A stretch of 64,000 bases of DNA, from positions 1 through 64,000 of the forward strand of contig JAAXKA010000026.1 in the NCBI GenBank assembly GCA_012269555.1, in the 5' to 3' direction. Numbering within the stretch: the first letter of the stretch is position 1; each line of letters opens with the position of its first letter. This DNA is from Alphaproteobacteria bacterium (GTDB taxonomy: Bacteria; Pseudomonadota; Alphaproteobacteria; Puniceispirillales; Puniceispirillaceae). The notes under the pieces were generated by a model that did not search any database, had not been told where the DNA came from, and was given only the letters and a program-made list of their open reading frames with translations. The position numbers and the translations under genes were made by a program. Positions 7,806-16,519 of the stretch are shown piece by piece.

Positions 7806-9317
7806 TTGATTATGAGCGAAAATAAAAATGATAAAACTATAGCACTATTTCCCCAAAATGATGCTGGGGTAAATTCAGTACGTTCCATGCCAAATAATAT
7901 TGCTGCTGAACAAAATTATCTTGGCGCACTTTTATATGACAACCAAGTTCTCGACAAAACTAATGACTTGATTCGCCCTGAACATTTTTTCGACCCATTG
8001 CACGGCAAGATATTTGAATCAGCCTCTAAATTGATTATTCGCGGTCAAGTTGCCAATAATGTAACGCTGAAGGCATTAATAATCTCTGATCCCACTATCT
8101 CCGAAATTGACGTTGATAACTACCTAGGCGACTTAATTGATGGAATTATATCAATCTCAGATGCTTTAGATTATGCCCAAATAATACATAATAATTATCT
8201 TCGGCGTGAACTAATTCGGATTTCTGATACCATTATTAGGGATGCGACTCATCCAGACATAGAACATTCAGCTTTCCGCCAAATTGAAGCTGCTGAACAA
8301 CATTTATTTAATTTAGCAGAAAAGGACAGTGCAGATGTGGGTCTCCGCCCCTTTTTATCCGTCCTAACTGAAACAATTAAACGAGCAGAAATTGCAGCTA
8401 ATTCGGATGGTCATTTATCAGGATTATCTACTGGACTAACTGGTCTAAATAATCTTCTAGGAGGGATGCATAAATCAGACCTTATAATCATAGCAGGTCG
8501 ACCTGCAATGGGAAAAACAGCGCTCGCAACAAATATCGCCTTTCACGCCGCCACAACCACTCGCACAGGCGAAAAAGCTGCGCCTGTAGCTTTTTTCTCG
8601 CTTGAAATGTCTGCAGAACAACTTGGTCTTAGAATTCTTTCTGAGCGCTCAGAACTAGACTCTGAGAATATCAGAAGAGGTAAATTAAAAACAGAAGAAT
8701 TCAATAAACTAGTAAATGCTAACCGTGAAATTAATATGGCTCCATTTTTCATTGATGACACCCCTGCTTTGTCAATTAGTCAACTTGCAAGCCGTGCCAG
8801 AAGAATGAAACGTACCTCAGGACTAGGGCTTATCGTGGTTGACTATCTTCAACTGCTACAAGCCCAAATTGGAGTTAAACCAGAGAACAGAGTTCAGGAG
8901 ATTTCAAATATAACGCGCTCTCTGAAGGCGCTCGCCAAAGAGCTAGATATACCTGTTCTTGCTTTATCTCAGCTGTCCCGCGCAGTTGAACAAAGAGAAG
9001 ATAAACGACCTAATCTAGCAGACCTGAGAGAATCTGGTTCAATAGAGCAAGATTCAGATGTAGTAATGTTTGTATATAGAGAAGAATATTATCTCTCTAA
9101 GAGCGAGCCAGAAAGAAAAGATAATGAAACAACAGAAAAATATAATGAACGCTATGATAATTGGACAAAAAGACTAGAGAAATCAGCTGGTCTTGCAGAA
9201 ATTTTAATTGCAAAGCAACGGCATGGACCAGTGGGAAATGTAACCGTTCAATTTGAAGGAAGACTTACAAAATTTCATGATCCAATCTCCTCAGATTATC
9301 TTCCAGAAAATTTTTAA
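7806..9317 (+). CDS. dnaB: replicative DNA helicase
   Basis: DnaB is the hexameric 5'-3' helicase that drives the replication fork. The 503-residue protein has the N-terminal DnaG-interacting domain starting at NIAAEQNYLGALL and a RecA-like C-terminal domain. The Walker A motif is GRPAMGKTALA near residue 240 and Walker B is IVVDYLQLL near 348. The GSIEQDSDVVMF and AKQRHGPVG motifs are also present. Start choice is ambiguous. TTG at 7806 lies about nine bases after an AGGT ribosome site; ATG at 7812 is two codons later. No intein is present. Three DnaA-box-like repeats lie just upstream. Confidence 0.96.
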   Translation: MIMSENKNDKTIALFPQNDAGVNSVRSMPNNIAAEQNYLGALLYDNQVLDKTNDLIRPEHFFDPLHGKIFESASKLIIRGQVANNVTLKALIISDPTISEIDVDNYLGDLIDGIISISDALDYAQIIHNNYLRRELIRISDTIIRDATHPDIEHSAFRQIEAAEQHLFNLAEKDSADVGLRPFLSVLTETIKRAEIAANSDGHLSGLSTGLTGLNNLLGGMHKSDLIIIAGRPAMGKTALATNIAFHAATTTRTGEKAAPVAFFSLEMSAEQLGLRILSERSELDSENIRRGKLKTEEFNKLVNANREINMAPFFIDDTPALSISQLASRARRMKRTSGLGLIVVDYLQLLQAQIGVKPENRVQEISNITRSLKALAKELDIPVLALSQLSRAVEQREDKRPNLADLRESGSIEQDSDVVMFVYREEYYLSKSEPERKDNETTEKYNERYDNWTKRLEKSAGLAEILIAKQRHGPVGNVTVQFEGRLTKFHDPISSDYLPENF

Positions 9318-9388
9318 TAGATTTATTTGTAAAAAAATACCAAAATTAAAATTTATGTGTCTCACTAGATTTTTTTGGGAACCAATTT

Positions 9389-10507
9389 GTGTCGACTGAG
9401 TTATCACACTTCATTATTGACCTGGGGCAACTAACGCGAAATTGGCAGTGGTTAAATACAAAAACTGATGCCAATTGCCATACTGCTTGTGTGGTAAAAG
9501 CAGATGGCTATGGTCATGGGATGAATACCATTGCTTTCAGTTTGTTCGAAGCTGGATGCCGAACTTTTTGCGTTGCAAGACTCGAAGAAGCGCTCCAGCT
9601 TCGTTTCTTTTTAATTCAAAAAAATGTTGGGATAGATGTTGTTGAAATTATATCTTTTGACGGCTTGCAAAAAAGTGATTTTTCTTTATACCAAAAATAT
9701 AAAATAATACCTGCGCTTAAACAAGTTTCTGAGATTGAATTTTCTATCAATATTGCTCGCACTGCGGCCGAGAAATTCCCAGTTTGGATGCAACTGGATA
9801 CTGGAATGAACCGTCTAGGGATTTCCGAAAATGAATTAAACTCATTTTTTGAAGAAAGCTCTATCAATGACATGACTGGACTTGATGTCAAAGTTGTAAT
9901 GAGCCATCTCTCTTGCTCTGACGCACCAAATCATAGTGCAAATGAGAAACAAAGAACGCGTTTTATAAAAATGAGTAAAAAGTTTCGAACAGCATCATTG
10001 TCACTATCCGCAAGCCATGGCCTTCTAATATCAAAAAGTTTTCATTTTGATATCACACGTCCAGGAATTGCACTTTATGGTTATCAGGACAATCCAGGCA
10101 TAAACTTTGGATGTAAACCAATCCTAAATTGGATGGCACCAATATTACAAATACGTGATATAAATAAAGGTGAACAAATCGGTTATGGTGCTGATTATAC
10201 TGCAAGCCAACCAATGCGTATTGCAACAATTGGCGCCGGTTATGCCGATGGTTACAATCGTTCTCTTTCCAGTTTTGGGAAAATAGAGGTAGGTGGTTAT
10301 ATCTGCAAACCAGTCGGACGTATTTCTATGGACAGTTTAGTAATAGATATATCAAATGTTCCTGAGGCATATTTGGCAGAAATATCACAAGTATGCCTTC
10401 TTGGTGAGCATTATAACGCAAAAGATATGGCTGCTGATTTGTCGACTATAAGCTATGAAATTCTTACCAACCTTGGTTCTAGGCCAAAAAGATTATACAA
10501 AAAATAG
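9389..10507 (+). CDS. alr: alanine racemase
   Basis: A PLP enzyme that interconverts L- and D-alanine for peptidoglycan. The 372-residue protein has the PLP lysine in VVKADGYGHG (Lys37). The second catalytic tyrosine is in IGYGADYTA in the C-terminal domain, near residue 270. The YADGYNR and GRISMDS segments are also family marks. The start is GTG, with TTGGGA about eight bases upstream. It follows dnaB by 71 bases, a neighbourship common in alphaproteobacteria. There is no nearby dadA, so a biosynthetic role is more likely than a catabolic one. Confidence 0.95.
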   Translation: MSTELSHFIIDLGQLTRNWQWLNTKTDANCHTACVVKADGYGHGMNTIAFSLFEAGCRTFCVARLEEALQLRFFLIQKNVGIDVVEIISFDGLQKSDFSLYQKYKIIPALKQVSEIEFSINIARTAAEKFPVWMQLDTGMNRLGISENELNSFFEESSINDMTGLDVKVVMSHLSCSDAPNHSANEKQRTRFIKMSKKFRTASLSLSASHGLLISKSFHFDITRPGIALYGYQDNPGINFGCKPILNWMAPILQIRDINKGEQIGYGADYTASQPMRIATIGAGYADGYNRSLSSFGKIEVGGYICKPVGRISMDSLVIDISNVPEAYLAEISQVCLLGEHYNAKDMAADLSTISYEILTNLGSRPKRLYKK

Positions 10508-10651
10508 ACAAAACGGCTTCATACCTTTGAAAAAATCTTTTGTTTAATAAATTTTCTAAAAATTAAAATTTAAAATTGAGTAATTTTATAGATTTAAAAT
10601 TGAGATGCATGGTAAAAGATAATTATTTTTGTTTTAAAAAGGGTCCATATA

Positions 10652-11422
10652 ATGGGTTTTTTTCAATCACTCGGTCGAAGTGGTTTAAGTTTATGCCGCT
10701 TGATAGGCAGCATAGCATTATTTATTGTGCTTTCATTACGTTGGTGTCTGATACCACCTTTTTATGGTAGGCAGATAGTGAGACAGCTGATTGATGTTGG
10801 CTACTACTCTCTTCCTGTGGTTGGGCTTACAACACTTTTCTCTGGAATGGTACTTGCTCTACAAAGCTATACTGGTTTTGCGCGTTTTTCGGCTGAAGAC
10901 ACTGTTGCGACCGTTGTAGTTCTTTCTGTCACTCGTGAACTTGGGCCAGTTTTAGCAGGATTAATGGTTGCTGGCAGAGTTGGGGCTTCTATCGCTGCTG
11001 AAATTGGAACTATGCGCGTTACTGACCAGATTGATGCTCTGGAAACACTATCAACAAGACCTATGCAATATTTAGTGGGACCTCGCTTGATAGCAGGAAC
11101 AATATGCCTTCCTATATTGGTTCTAATTGGCAATATTATTGGAGTTTTCGGAGGCTATCTAGTTGGAATTTATAGGCTTGGATTTAATTCTTCCGTATAT
11201 CTTTCAAAAACATTAGAATTTCTTGAGTTTAGTGATGTAATGTTAGGGCTTTTAAAAGCAGCTATATTTGGATTTATTATTGCTCTGATGGGATGCTATC
11301 ATGGATATCATTCTGGTCGTGGCGCGGAGGGTGTTGGAAAGGCTACAACAAATGCGGTTGTTTCTGCTTCAATATTGATTCTAATAGCTAATTATTCTGT
11401 TACTGCTTTGTTCTTTGGATAA
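10652..11422 (+). CDS. mlaE: MlaE-family ABC transporter permease (lipid asymmetry)
   Basis: An inner-membrane permease of the MlaFEDB type, which moves phospholipids between inner and outer membranes. The 256-residue protein has about five or six hydrophobic segments. It carries the family motif SVTRELGPVLAGLMVAGRVG near residues 90-110 and the conserved EIGTMRVTEQ-like loop, here EIGTMRVTDQIDALE. The ATG is preceded by an AAGGG site. The ATPase gene follows six bases later. The periplasmic substrate-binding MlaD is not next to it, unlike the Escherichia coli operon. Confidence 0.92.
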   Translation: MGFFQSLGRSGLSLCRLIGSIALFIVLSLRWCLIPPFYGRQIVRQLIDVGYYSLPVVGLTTLFSGMVLALQSYTGFARFSAEDTVATVVVLSVTRELGPVLAGLMVAGRVGASIAAEIGTMRVTDQIDALETLSTRPMQYLVGPRLIAGTICLPILVLIGNIIGVFGGYLVGIYRLGFNSSVYLSKTLEFLEFSDVMLGLLKAAIFGFIIALMGCYHGYHSGRGAEGVGKATTNAVVSASILILIANYSVTALFFG

Positions 11423-11427
11423 TTAAA

Positions 11428-12246
11428 ATGACTGATGAAAAAAAACAGAATGTAAAGATAAAAATCTCAAATCTTGTTAAGCATTTTGGAGGAGATTATG
11501 TTCTTAACGGATTCAGTTTATCATTAAAAAAAAGTGAATCTCTGTGTTTAATTGGCACATCTGGAAGTGGAAAATCAGTGGCTTTAAAATGTCTAATTGG
11601 GCTGCTATCTCCTGACTCTGGCTCAATAACGGTAGATGACCAAGAGACTATAGGACAAAGTAGACCTCAACATGAAGCGATGCTCAAGCGTTTTGGAATG
11701 ACCTTCCAGTTTGGCGCCCTCTTTGATTCTCTTCCTATTTGGGAGAACGTTACCTTCAGGTTACGTCAAAAAGAAAAATTAAATAAAAAAGAAGCAAAAG
11801 AAATAGCAGGAGATATACTAAGCCAACTTGGCCTAGCTCATCAAGTACTTGAACTTTTCCCAGCTGAATTATCCGGGGGTATGCAGAAAAGGGTTGCAAT
11901 AGCAAGGGCAATAGCAGACAAACCTGAAATTCTTTTATTTGATGAACCAACATCAGGTCTTGACCCTATAACTTCTGGTGTGATTAATGATTTGATTTTA
12001 AACTCAGTTAATAGACTTGGTGCAACTACCCTTACCATCTCGCATGATATGGCATCTGTTCGCCAAATTGCAGATACAGTCGCAATGTTGCATAATGGGC
12101 GCATAATATGGTGCGGACCTATTAAAGATATAAATCATACAGGTATTTCCGAGGTTGACCAATTTGTAAATGGCAAACCTTATGGACCCCTTACAACAAA
12201 TAAACGAGAAATGCTTCAATCGAAGCAAACTGAGATATCAGTTTAA
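11428..12246 (+). CDS. mlaF: MlaF-type ABC transporter ATP-binding protein
   Basis: The ATPase partner of the upstream MlaE permease. The 272-residue protein has Walker A GTSGSGKS near residues 43-50, the Q-loop region FQFGALFDS (an MlaF-type variant), the signature LSGGMQKRVAIARA, Walker B LLFDEPTSGLDP and the switch histidine in TISHD. Its stop overlaps the radA start by one base (TAATG). A cytoplasmic STAS partner (MlaB) is not present nearby. Substrate identity as phospholipid comes from family knowledge. Confidence 0.92.
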   Translation: MTDEKKQNVKIKISNLVKHFGGDYVLNGFSLSLKKSESLCLIGTSGSGKSVALKCLIGLLSPDSGSITVDDQETIGQSRPQHEAMLKRFGMTFQFGALFDSLPIWENVTFRLRQKEKLNKKEAKEIAGDILSQLGLAHQVLELFPAELSGGMQKRVAIARAIADKPEILLFDEPTSGLDPITSGVINDLILNSVNRLGATTLTISHDMASVRQIADTVAMLHNGRIIWCGPIKDINHTGISEVDQFVNGKPYGPLTTNKREMLQSKQTEISV

Positions 12247-13616
12247 TGGGTAAAAATACTCAATTTCACTGTCAACAATGTGGATCTGTTTACCCTAAAT
12301 GGTCAGGTAGATGTGAAGCTTGCGGTGCTTGGAATAGTATCGTCGAAGAACAAGTTAGCAGTAGGCCAAGTCTTGCAAAATCAGCAAAATCAGCCAGAAA
12401 AATTGAATTTTATTCCTTAACTGATCAAAAAAATGACCAAGAAACCAAAAGATTATTATCAGGTATATCGGAGTTTGATAGAGTAACGGGTGGCGGTATT
12501 GTGCCAGGTTCAGCTATTTTAATTGGAGGAGACCCTGGTATCGGAAAATCAACATTATTATTACAAATTGCATGCAGTATATCTCGAAGAAAAAATCAAA
12601 CCATATACATAACAGGAGAAGAATCAGCAGACCAAGTGAGACTTAGAGGTCAAAGATTGGGTCTTTCAAACACAAATATAAATGTTGCAACTGCAACTAA
12701 TGCTACCGACATCTCAGAAACCATTAGGAGAACTCCAGAGCTTGAACTAATTATCATTGATTCGATCCAAACTATGTATCTACCTGCCTTAGATTCTAGT
12801 CCAGGAACAGTAAGTCAGGTTCGAGCATCTGCACAAGAATTAATTCAGGCAGCAAAAACAAATGATACAGCTCTTATTTTTGTTGGCCATGTAACTAAAG
12901 ATGGTGCAATAGCAGGACCAAGGGTACTTGAACACATGGTTGATTCTGTTCTTCATTTTGAAGGAGATAGGAGCCATCATTTTAGGATATTGAGAGGTAT
13001 CAAAAATCGGTTCGGCGCAACTGACGAAATAGGCGTTTTTGAAATGACGGCAATTGGATTAAATGAAATTTCTAACCCTTCAGAATTATTCCTTGGTGAG
13101 AGAAAAAATGAGATGGCAGGAACCGCTGTTTTTGCCGCGATTGAAGGAAGCAGACCATTACTTGTAGAAATTGAGGCACTTGTTGCACACTCTCCCCTCG
13201 CAAGCCCTAGAAGAAATGTTGTCGGCTGGGAGTCCAGCAGACTAGCTATGCTAACTGCCGTGTTAGAAGCAAGATGTGGGATTCCTCTTTCTGGAAGGGA
13301 TATATTTTTAAATGTTGCTGGCGGCATGAAAATTCAGGAACCTGCAGCGGACCTTGCGGTTGCAGCTGCTCTAATTTCATCGGTTAGGAACCACCCACTT
13401 CCTGATAGGTCCGTCTTTTTTGGAGAGGTCGCGCTTTCATCTCAGATTAGGCAAGTTTCACAGGCAGAACAACGGCTCAAGGAAGCAAAAAAACTAGGGT
13501 TTGAAAAGGCCTTCCTTCCAAGACCAATAAAAAGAAATAAGATTAACGCTGACCTTCAATTAACTTATTCAGAAAATTTATCTGATTTGATTGACATTCT
13601 TGATAGGATATCGTGA
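12246..13616 (+). CDS. radA: DNA repair protein RadA
   Basis: RadA is a RecA-like, DnaB-type ATPase that promotes branch migration in recombinational repair. The 456-residue protein has the N-terminal zinc finger (Cys9, Cys12, Cys23, Cys26) and Walker A GGDPGIGKST near residues 97-106. It also has the RadA-specific KNRFGATDEIGVF motif and a Lon-protease-like C-terminal domain with the GRDIFLNVAGG segment. The start overlaps the mlaF stop. Placement before cvpA and purF is a conserved alphaproteobacterial order. The length is normal. Confidence 0.96.
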   Translation: MGKNTQFHCQQCGSVYPKWSGRCEACGAWNSIVEEQVSSRPSLAKSAKSARKIEFYSLTDQKNDQETKRLLSGISEFDRVTGGGIVPGSAILIGGDPGIGKSTLLLQIACSISRRKNQTIYITGEESADQVRLRGQRLGLSNTNINVATATNATDISETIRRTPELELIIIDSIQTMYLPALDSSPGTVSQVRASAQELIQAAKTNDTALIFVGHVTKDGAIAGPRVLEHMVDSVLHFEGDRSHHFRILRGIKNRFGATDEIGVFEMTAIGLNEISNPSELFLGERKNEMAGTAVFAAIEGSRPLLVEIEALVAHSPLASPRRNVVGWESSRLAMLTAVLEARCGIPLSGRDIFLNVAGGMKIQEPAADLAVAAALISSVRNHPLPDRSVFFGEVALSSQIRQVSQAEQRLKEAKKLGFEKAFLPRPIKRNKINADLQLTYSENLSDLIDILDRIS

Positions 13617-13662
13617 TTATAAAATCGAGTATTACCAAATCTAGCATAAAAGTCCGAAGAAT

Positions 13663-14346
13663 ATGGAATTCACAAGCCTAAATTATATAGACTATATTGC
13701 TCTAGCTATTTTATTTATATCCGCAATGTTATCAACAATTCGTGGTATGACGCGTGAATTTCTTGGATTAGTAGGTTGGTTCGTAGCTATTTTTATTGCA
13801 AAATTAACTTCACCAATTCTTGTTCCCATTCTTGAAGGGTTCATTTCAGTGGTTTATGTTATTACCCCTCTTTCATTGGTTATACCTTTCTTAGCTGCTT
13901 TCATTGTTTGGTATGTTTTTGCAAGTGTTGTTTCACCAAGCCTATCTCGTGCTGGTTTGGGTGCTTTAGATGGCGGAATGGGAGTATTTTTTGGGCTTGC
14001 AAGAGGAGCTGTTATAATAGTTCTATCTTATCTGGCACTTTTATATCTTTTTGGGGGATCTAATAAGATTCCTGATGTTGTTAAAGAATCAAATGCTTCG
14101 CGTTTTTCCATCTTATTGATTAATACTACCAAACCAATATTACCTAATATAATTCTAATGCAATTTAATGATTTATCATTTTTAGAAATTCAATCACCCG
14201 GCTCAAACACATTGAATACTGACCCTAAATCTGCTGCAACAACTAGGAATCAAGAAAATGTCGAAACCAATGCTCAAAACACCGTTGAATTTGAGACAGA
14301 TAAAAAACCGGCTTCGGCAAACTTAATAGTAAGAGCTGTTGAATAA
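13663..14346 (+). CDS. cvpA: CvpA family membrane protein
   Basis: A 227-residue inner-membrane protein with four predicted hydrophobic segments in its first ~145 residues, including the CvpA pattern STIRGMTREFLGLVGW near residues 26-41. The C-terminal ~70 residues are polar and probably cytoplasmic or periplasmic. CvpA is linked to colicin V secretion in E. coli and more generally to envelope homeostasis; the molecular role is not settled. It sits immediately before purF (two bases apart), the same arrangement as in E. coli. Confidence 0.9.
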   Translation: MEFTSLNYIDYIALAILFISAMLSTIRGMTREFLGLVGWFVAIFIAKLTSPILVPILEGFISVVYVITPLSLVIPFLAAFIVWYVFASVVSPSLSRAGLGALDGGMGVFFGLARGAVIIVLSYLALLYLFGGSNKIPDVVKESNASRFSILLINTTKPILPNIILMQFNDLSFLEIQSPGSNTLNTDPKSAATTRNQENVETNAQNTVEFETDKKPASANLIVRAVE

Positions 14347-14348
14347 GG

Positions 14349-15794
14349 ATGAGCAAAAATAAACTGCTTCCATTTGAGAATGATAAAATTTCAGAAGAGT
14401 GCGGAATTTTTGGAATTTTTGGTTCCCCTGAAGCACATCTTCTTACTGCTCTAGGATTGCATGCTCTTCAGCATAGAGGACAAGAAGCGACTGGTATGGT
14501 TAGCTTTGATGGAAAACAATTTAAAGCAAAACGAGGGCTTGGTCACGTAAGCGAAAATTTTAATGCCGCCTCAATGAAAATGGATGAATTAGCTGGATAC
14601 GCAGCCATAGGACATAATCGTTACTCGACAACAGGGCAATCTGAAATTAGAAATATACAGCCTTTTTTAACAGAGCTAGCTTTTGGAGATTTTGCAATTG
14701 CCCATAACGGAAATCTTACAAATGCAGAACGAGTCAGAGGATCGCTAATTGATACTGGTAGCCTTTTCCAATCAACTACAGATACAGAAACAATCATTCA
14801 CCTAATCGCCCGGTCCAAGAGAAATAAAGTGGAAGAGCGTATTAAAGAGGCATTACTTCAAATAGAGGGGGCATATGCACTTATTGCTCTTGTTGACAAT
14901 ATGATGATAGGTATAAGAGATCCACTTGGAGTGCGTCCCTTAATTCTTGGGAAACTTAACAATTCATATATTCTCACATCCGAAACATGTGCCCTTGATA
15001 TCATTGGTGCTGAGTATATAAGAGATATTGAACCGGGAGAAATGGTGCTGATTACTGAGAATATTGTAAAAAGCTTGCGTATTTCAGAGCCTTTGAAAAG
15101 TCGGTTCTGCATCTTCGAATATATTTATTTTTCTCGTCCAGACTCTGTTATTAATCAAAAATCTGTATACAAAGCGCGCAAAATGATCGGTGCTGAACTA
15201 GCTAGGGAGTCCAAAGTTTCGGCAGACCTAGTTATTCCTGTCCCTGACTCAGGCGTTCCAGCAGCACTTGGATATGCGCAAGAATCTGGTATTCGGTTTG
15301 AGTTTGGCATTATTCGAAATCATTACATTGGCCGAACTTTTATACAGCCATCGCAAGATGCCCGGTCTTCTGGTGTTATGATGAAGCATAATGCAAATGC
15401 AAATATTATTAGCGGTAAGGATATTATTTTAGTGGATGATTCCATAGTGCGTGGAACAACCTCACGTAAAATTGTAAAAATGATGAGGGAAGCAGGAGCT
15501 AAATCTGTTCATATGAGAATAGCAAGTCCTCCAACAACAAACCCATGTTTTTACGGAGTTGATACTCCAAGTAAGGAAAACTTAATCGCTGCGCAATTAA
15601 ATTTAGAGGACATCCGAAATGAAATAGAAGCTGACAGCCTTGCGTTTATATCTATTCACGGATTGTACAGAGCTATGGGAGAGACAAAACGTAATAAACA
15701 ATCTCCACAATATTGCGATGCCTGCTTTACGGGAGATTATCCGATAGCACCAAGTAGAAATTTTATTTCAAGGAGTAAGAATAATGTTAGTTGA
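14349..15794 (+). CDS. purF: amidophosphoribosyltransferase
   Basis: The first committed step of purine synthesis, converting PRPP and glutamine to phosphoribosylamine. The 481-residue protein has a short propeptide and the N-terminal nucleophile cysteine in EECGIFGIFG (Cys18), exposed after processing. It also has the RYSTTG and HNGN glutaminase segments and the PRPP-binding loop ILVDDSIVRGTTS in the C-terminal half. Cysteines typical of the Fe-S-containing type are present towards the C-terminus (CDACFTGDYP). It starts two bases after cvpA and overlaps the following SDR gene by 11 bases. Confidence 0.96.
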   Translation: MSKNKLLPFENDKISEECGIFGIFGSPEAHLLTALGLHALQHRGQEATGMVSFDGKQFKAKRGLGHVSENFNAASMKMDELAGYAAIGHNRYSTTGQSEIRNIQPFLTELAFGDFAIAHNGNLTNAERVRGSLIDTGSLFQSTTDTETIIHLIARSKRNKVEERIKEALLQIEGAYALIALVDNMMIGIRDPLGVRPLILGKLNNSYILTSETCALDIIGAEYIRDIEPGEMVLITENIVKSLRISEPLKSRFCIFEYIYFSRPDSVINQKSVYKARKMIGAELARESKVSADLVIPVPDSGVPAALGYAQESGIRFEFGIIRNHYIGRTFIQPSQDARSSGVMMKHNANANIISGKDIILVDDSIVRGTTSRKIVKMMREAGAKSVHMRIASPPTTNPCFYGVDTPSKENLIAAQLNLEDIRNEIEADSLAFISIHGLYRAMGETKRNKQSPQYCDACFTGDYPIAPSRNFISRSKNNVS

Positions 15795-16512
15795 GAAACC
15801 CCTTTTTGGAAAGGTTATATTGCTTACCGGTGCGAGCAGAGGAATAGGTCGAGCTGCTGCAATAGCATGTGCTAAAGAAGGTGCAGAATTAATTATTACA
15901 GGTAGGACCGTAGGCGCTCTGGAAGAAGTAGACGACGAGATAAAAAAATTAGGAAGCAAATCAACAATTGTCGAACTCGACTCTAAAGATTTACCCGCAA
16001 TACCTAGATTAGCAAAAGCAATACATGATAAATGGGGTAGGCTAGATGGCTTTATTGCAAATGCAGGCCAGCTAGGACAAATGTCACCAATGCCACATAT
16101 AGAACCTGATGCATGGGATGAGACGATACTTGTTAATTTGACATCTGTGTGGCATCAAATACGAAACTTTGATCTATTATTGAGAGCAGCACCATCTGCT
16201 CGAGTCATTTTAATGTCATCTGCTGCTGCATTGGGTCCCCGTGCTTATTGGGGGGCGTATGCTGTTTCGAAGGCTGGTATAGAGGCTATGGGCCGAGCTT
16301 GGGCAGCAGAGAGTGAGAAGACTAAAATTAAAATCAATATGATTGACCCAGGTGGTACTCGCACCGGAATGAGAGCAGCAGCCTTTCCTGGCGAGGACCC
16401 CCTTACACTTCCAACACCTGAAGATATTTCTCCTGCTTTTGTCGCTTTAATGCGAGATGATTGCCCTCATCATGGTGAACTTGTAAAAGCAAGAGACTAT
16501 ATTTCAACATAA
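15784..16512 (+). CDS. short-chain dehydrogenase/reductase, YciK-like
   Basis: A 242-residue SDR enzyme with the cofactor motif TGASRGIG near residues 15-22, NAG near 93, the serine in LMSSAAALG and the YAVSK catalytic pair. Sequence flavour (WGRLDGFIANAG, then LMSSAAAL and YWGAYAVSKAG) resembles E. coli YciK, whose physiological substrate is unclear. Its ATG lies 11 bases inside the purF reading frame, so it is translated with purF. This fixed position after purF is seen in several alphaproteobacteria. The substrate cannot be told from sequence. Confidence 0.85.
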   Translation: MLVEKPLFGKVILLTGASRGIGRAAAIACAKEGAELIITGRTVGALEEVDDEIKKLGSKSTIVELDSKDLPAIPRLAKAIHDKWGRLDGFIANAGQLGQMSPMPHIEPDAWDETILVNLTSVWHQIRNFDLLLRAAPSARVILMSSAAALGPRAYWGAYAVSKAGIEAMGRAWAAESEKTKIKINMIDPGGTRTGMRAAAFPGEDPLTLPTPEDISPAFVALMRDDCPHHGELVKARDYIST

Positions 16513-16519
16513 AATATTT

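Noticed and set aside
10576-10770. 64-residue open frame before and within mlaE
   Set aside because: It lies mostly in the mlaE gene in another frame, with low-complexity content and no ribosome site.
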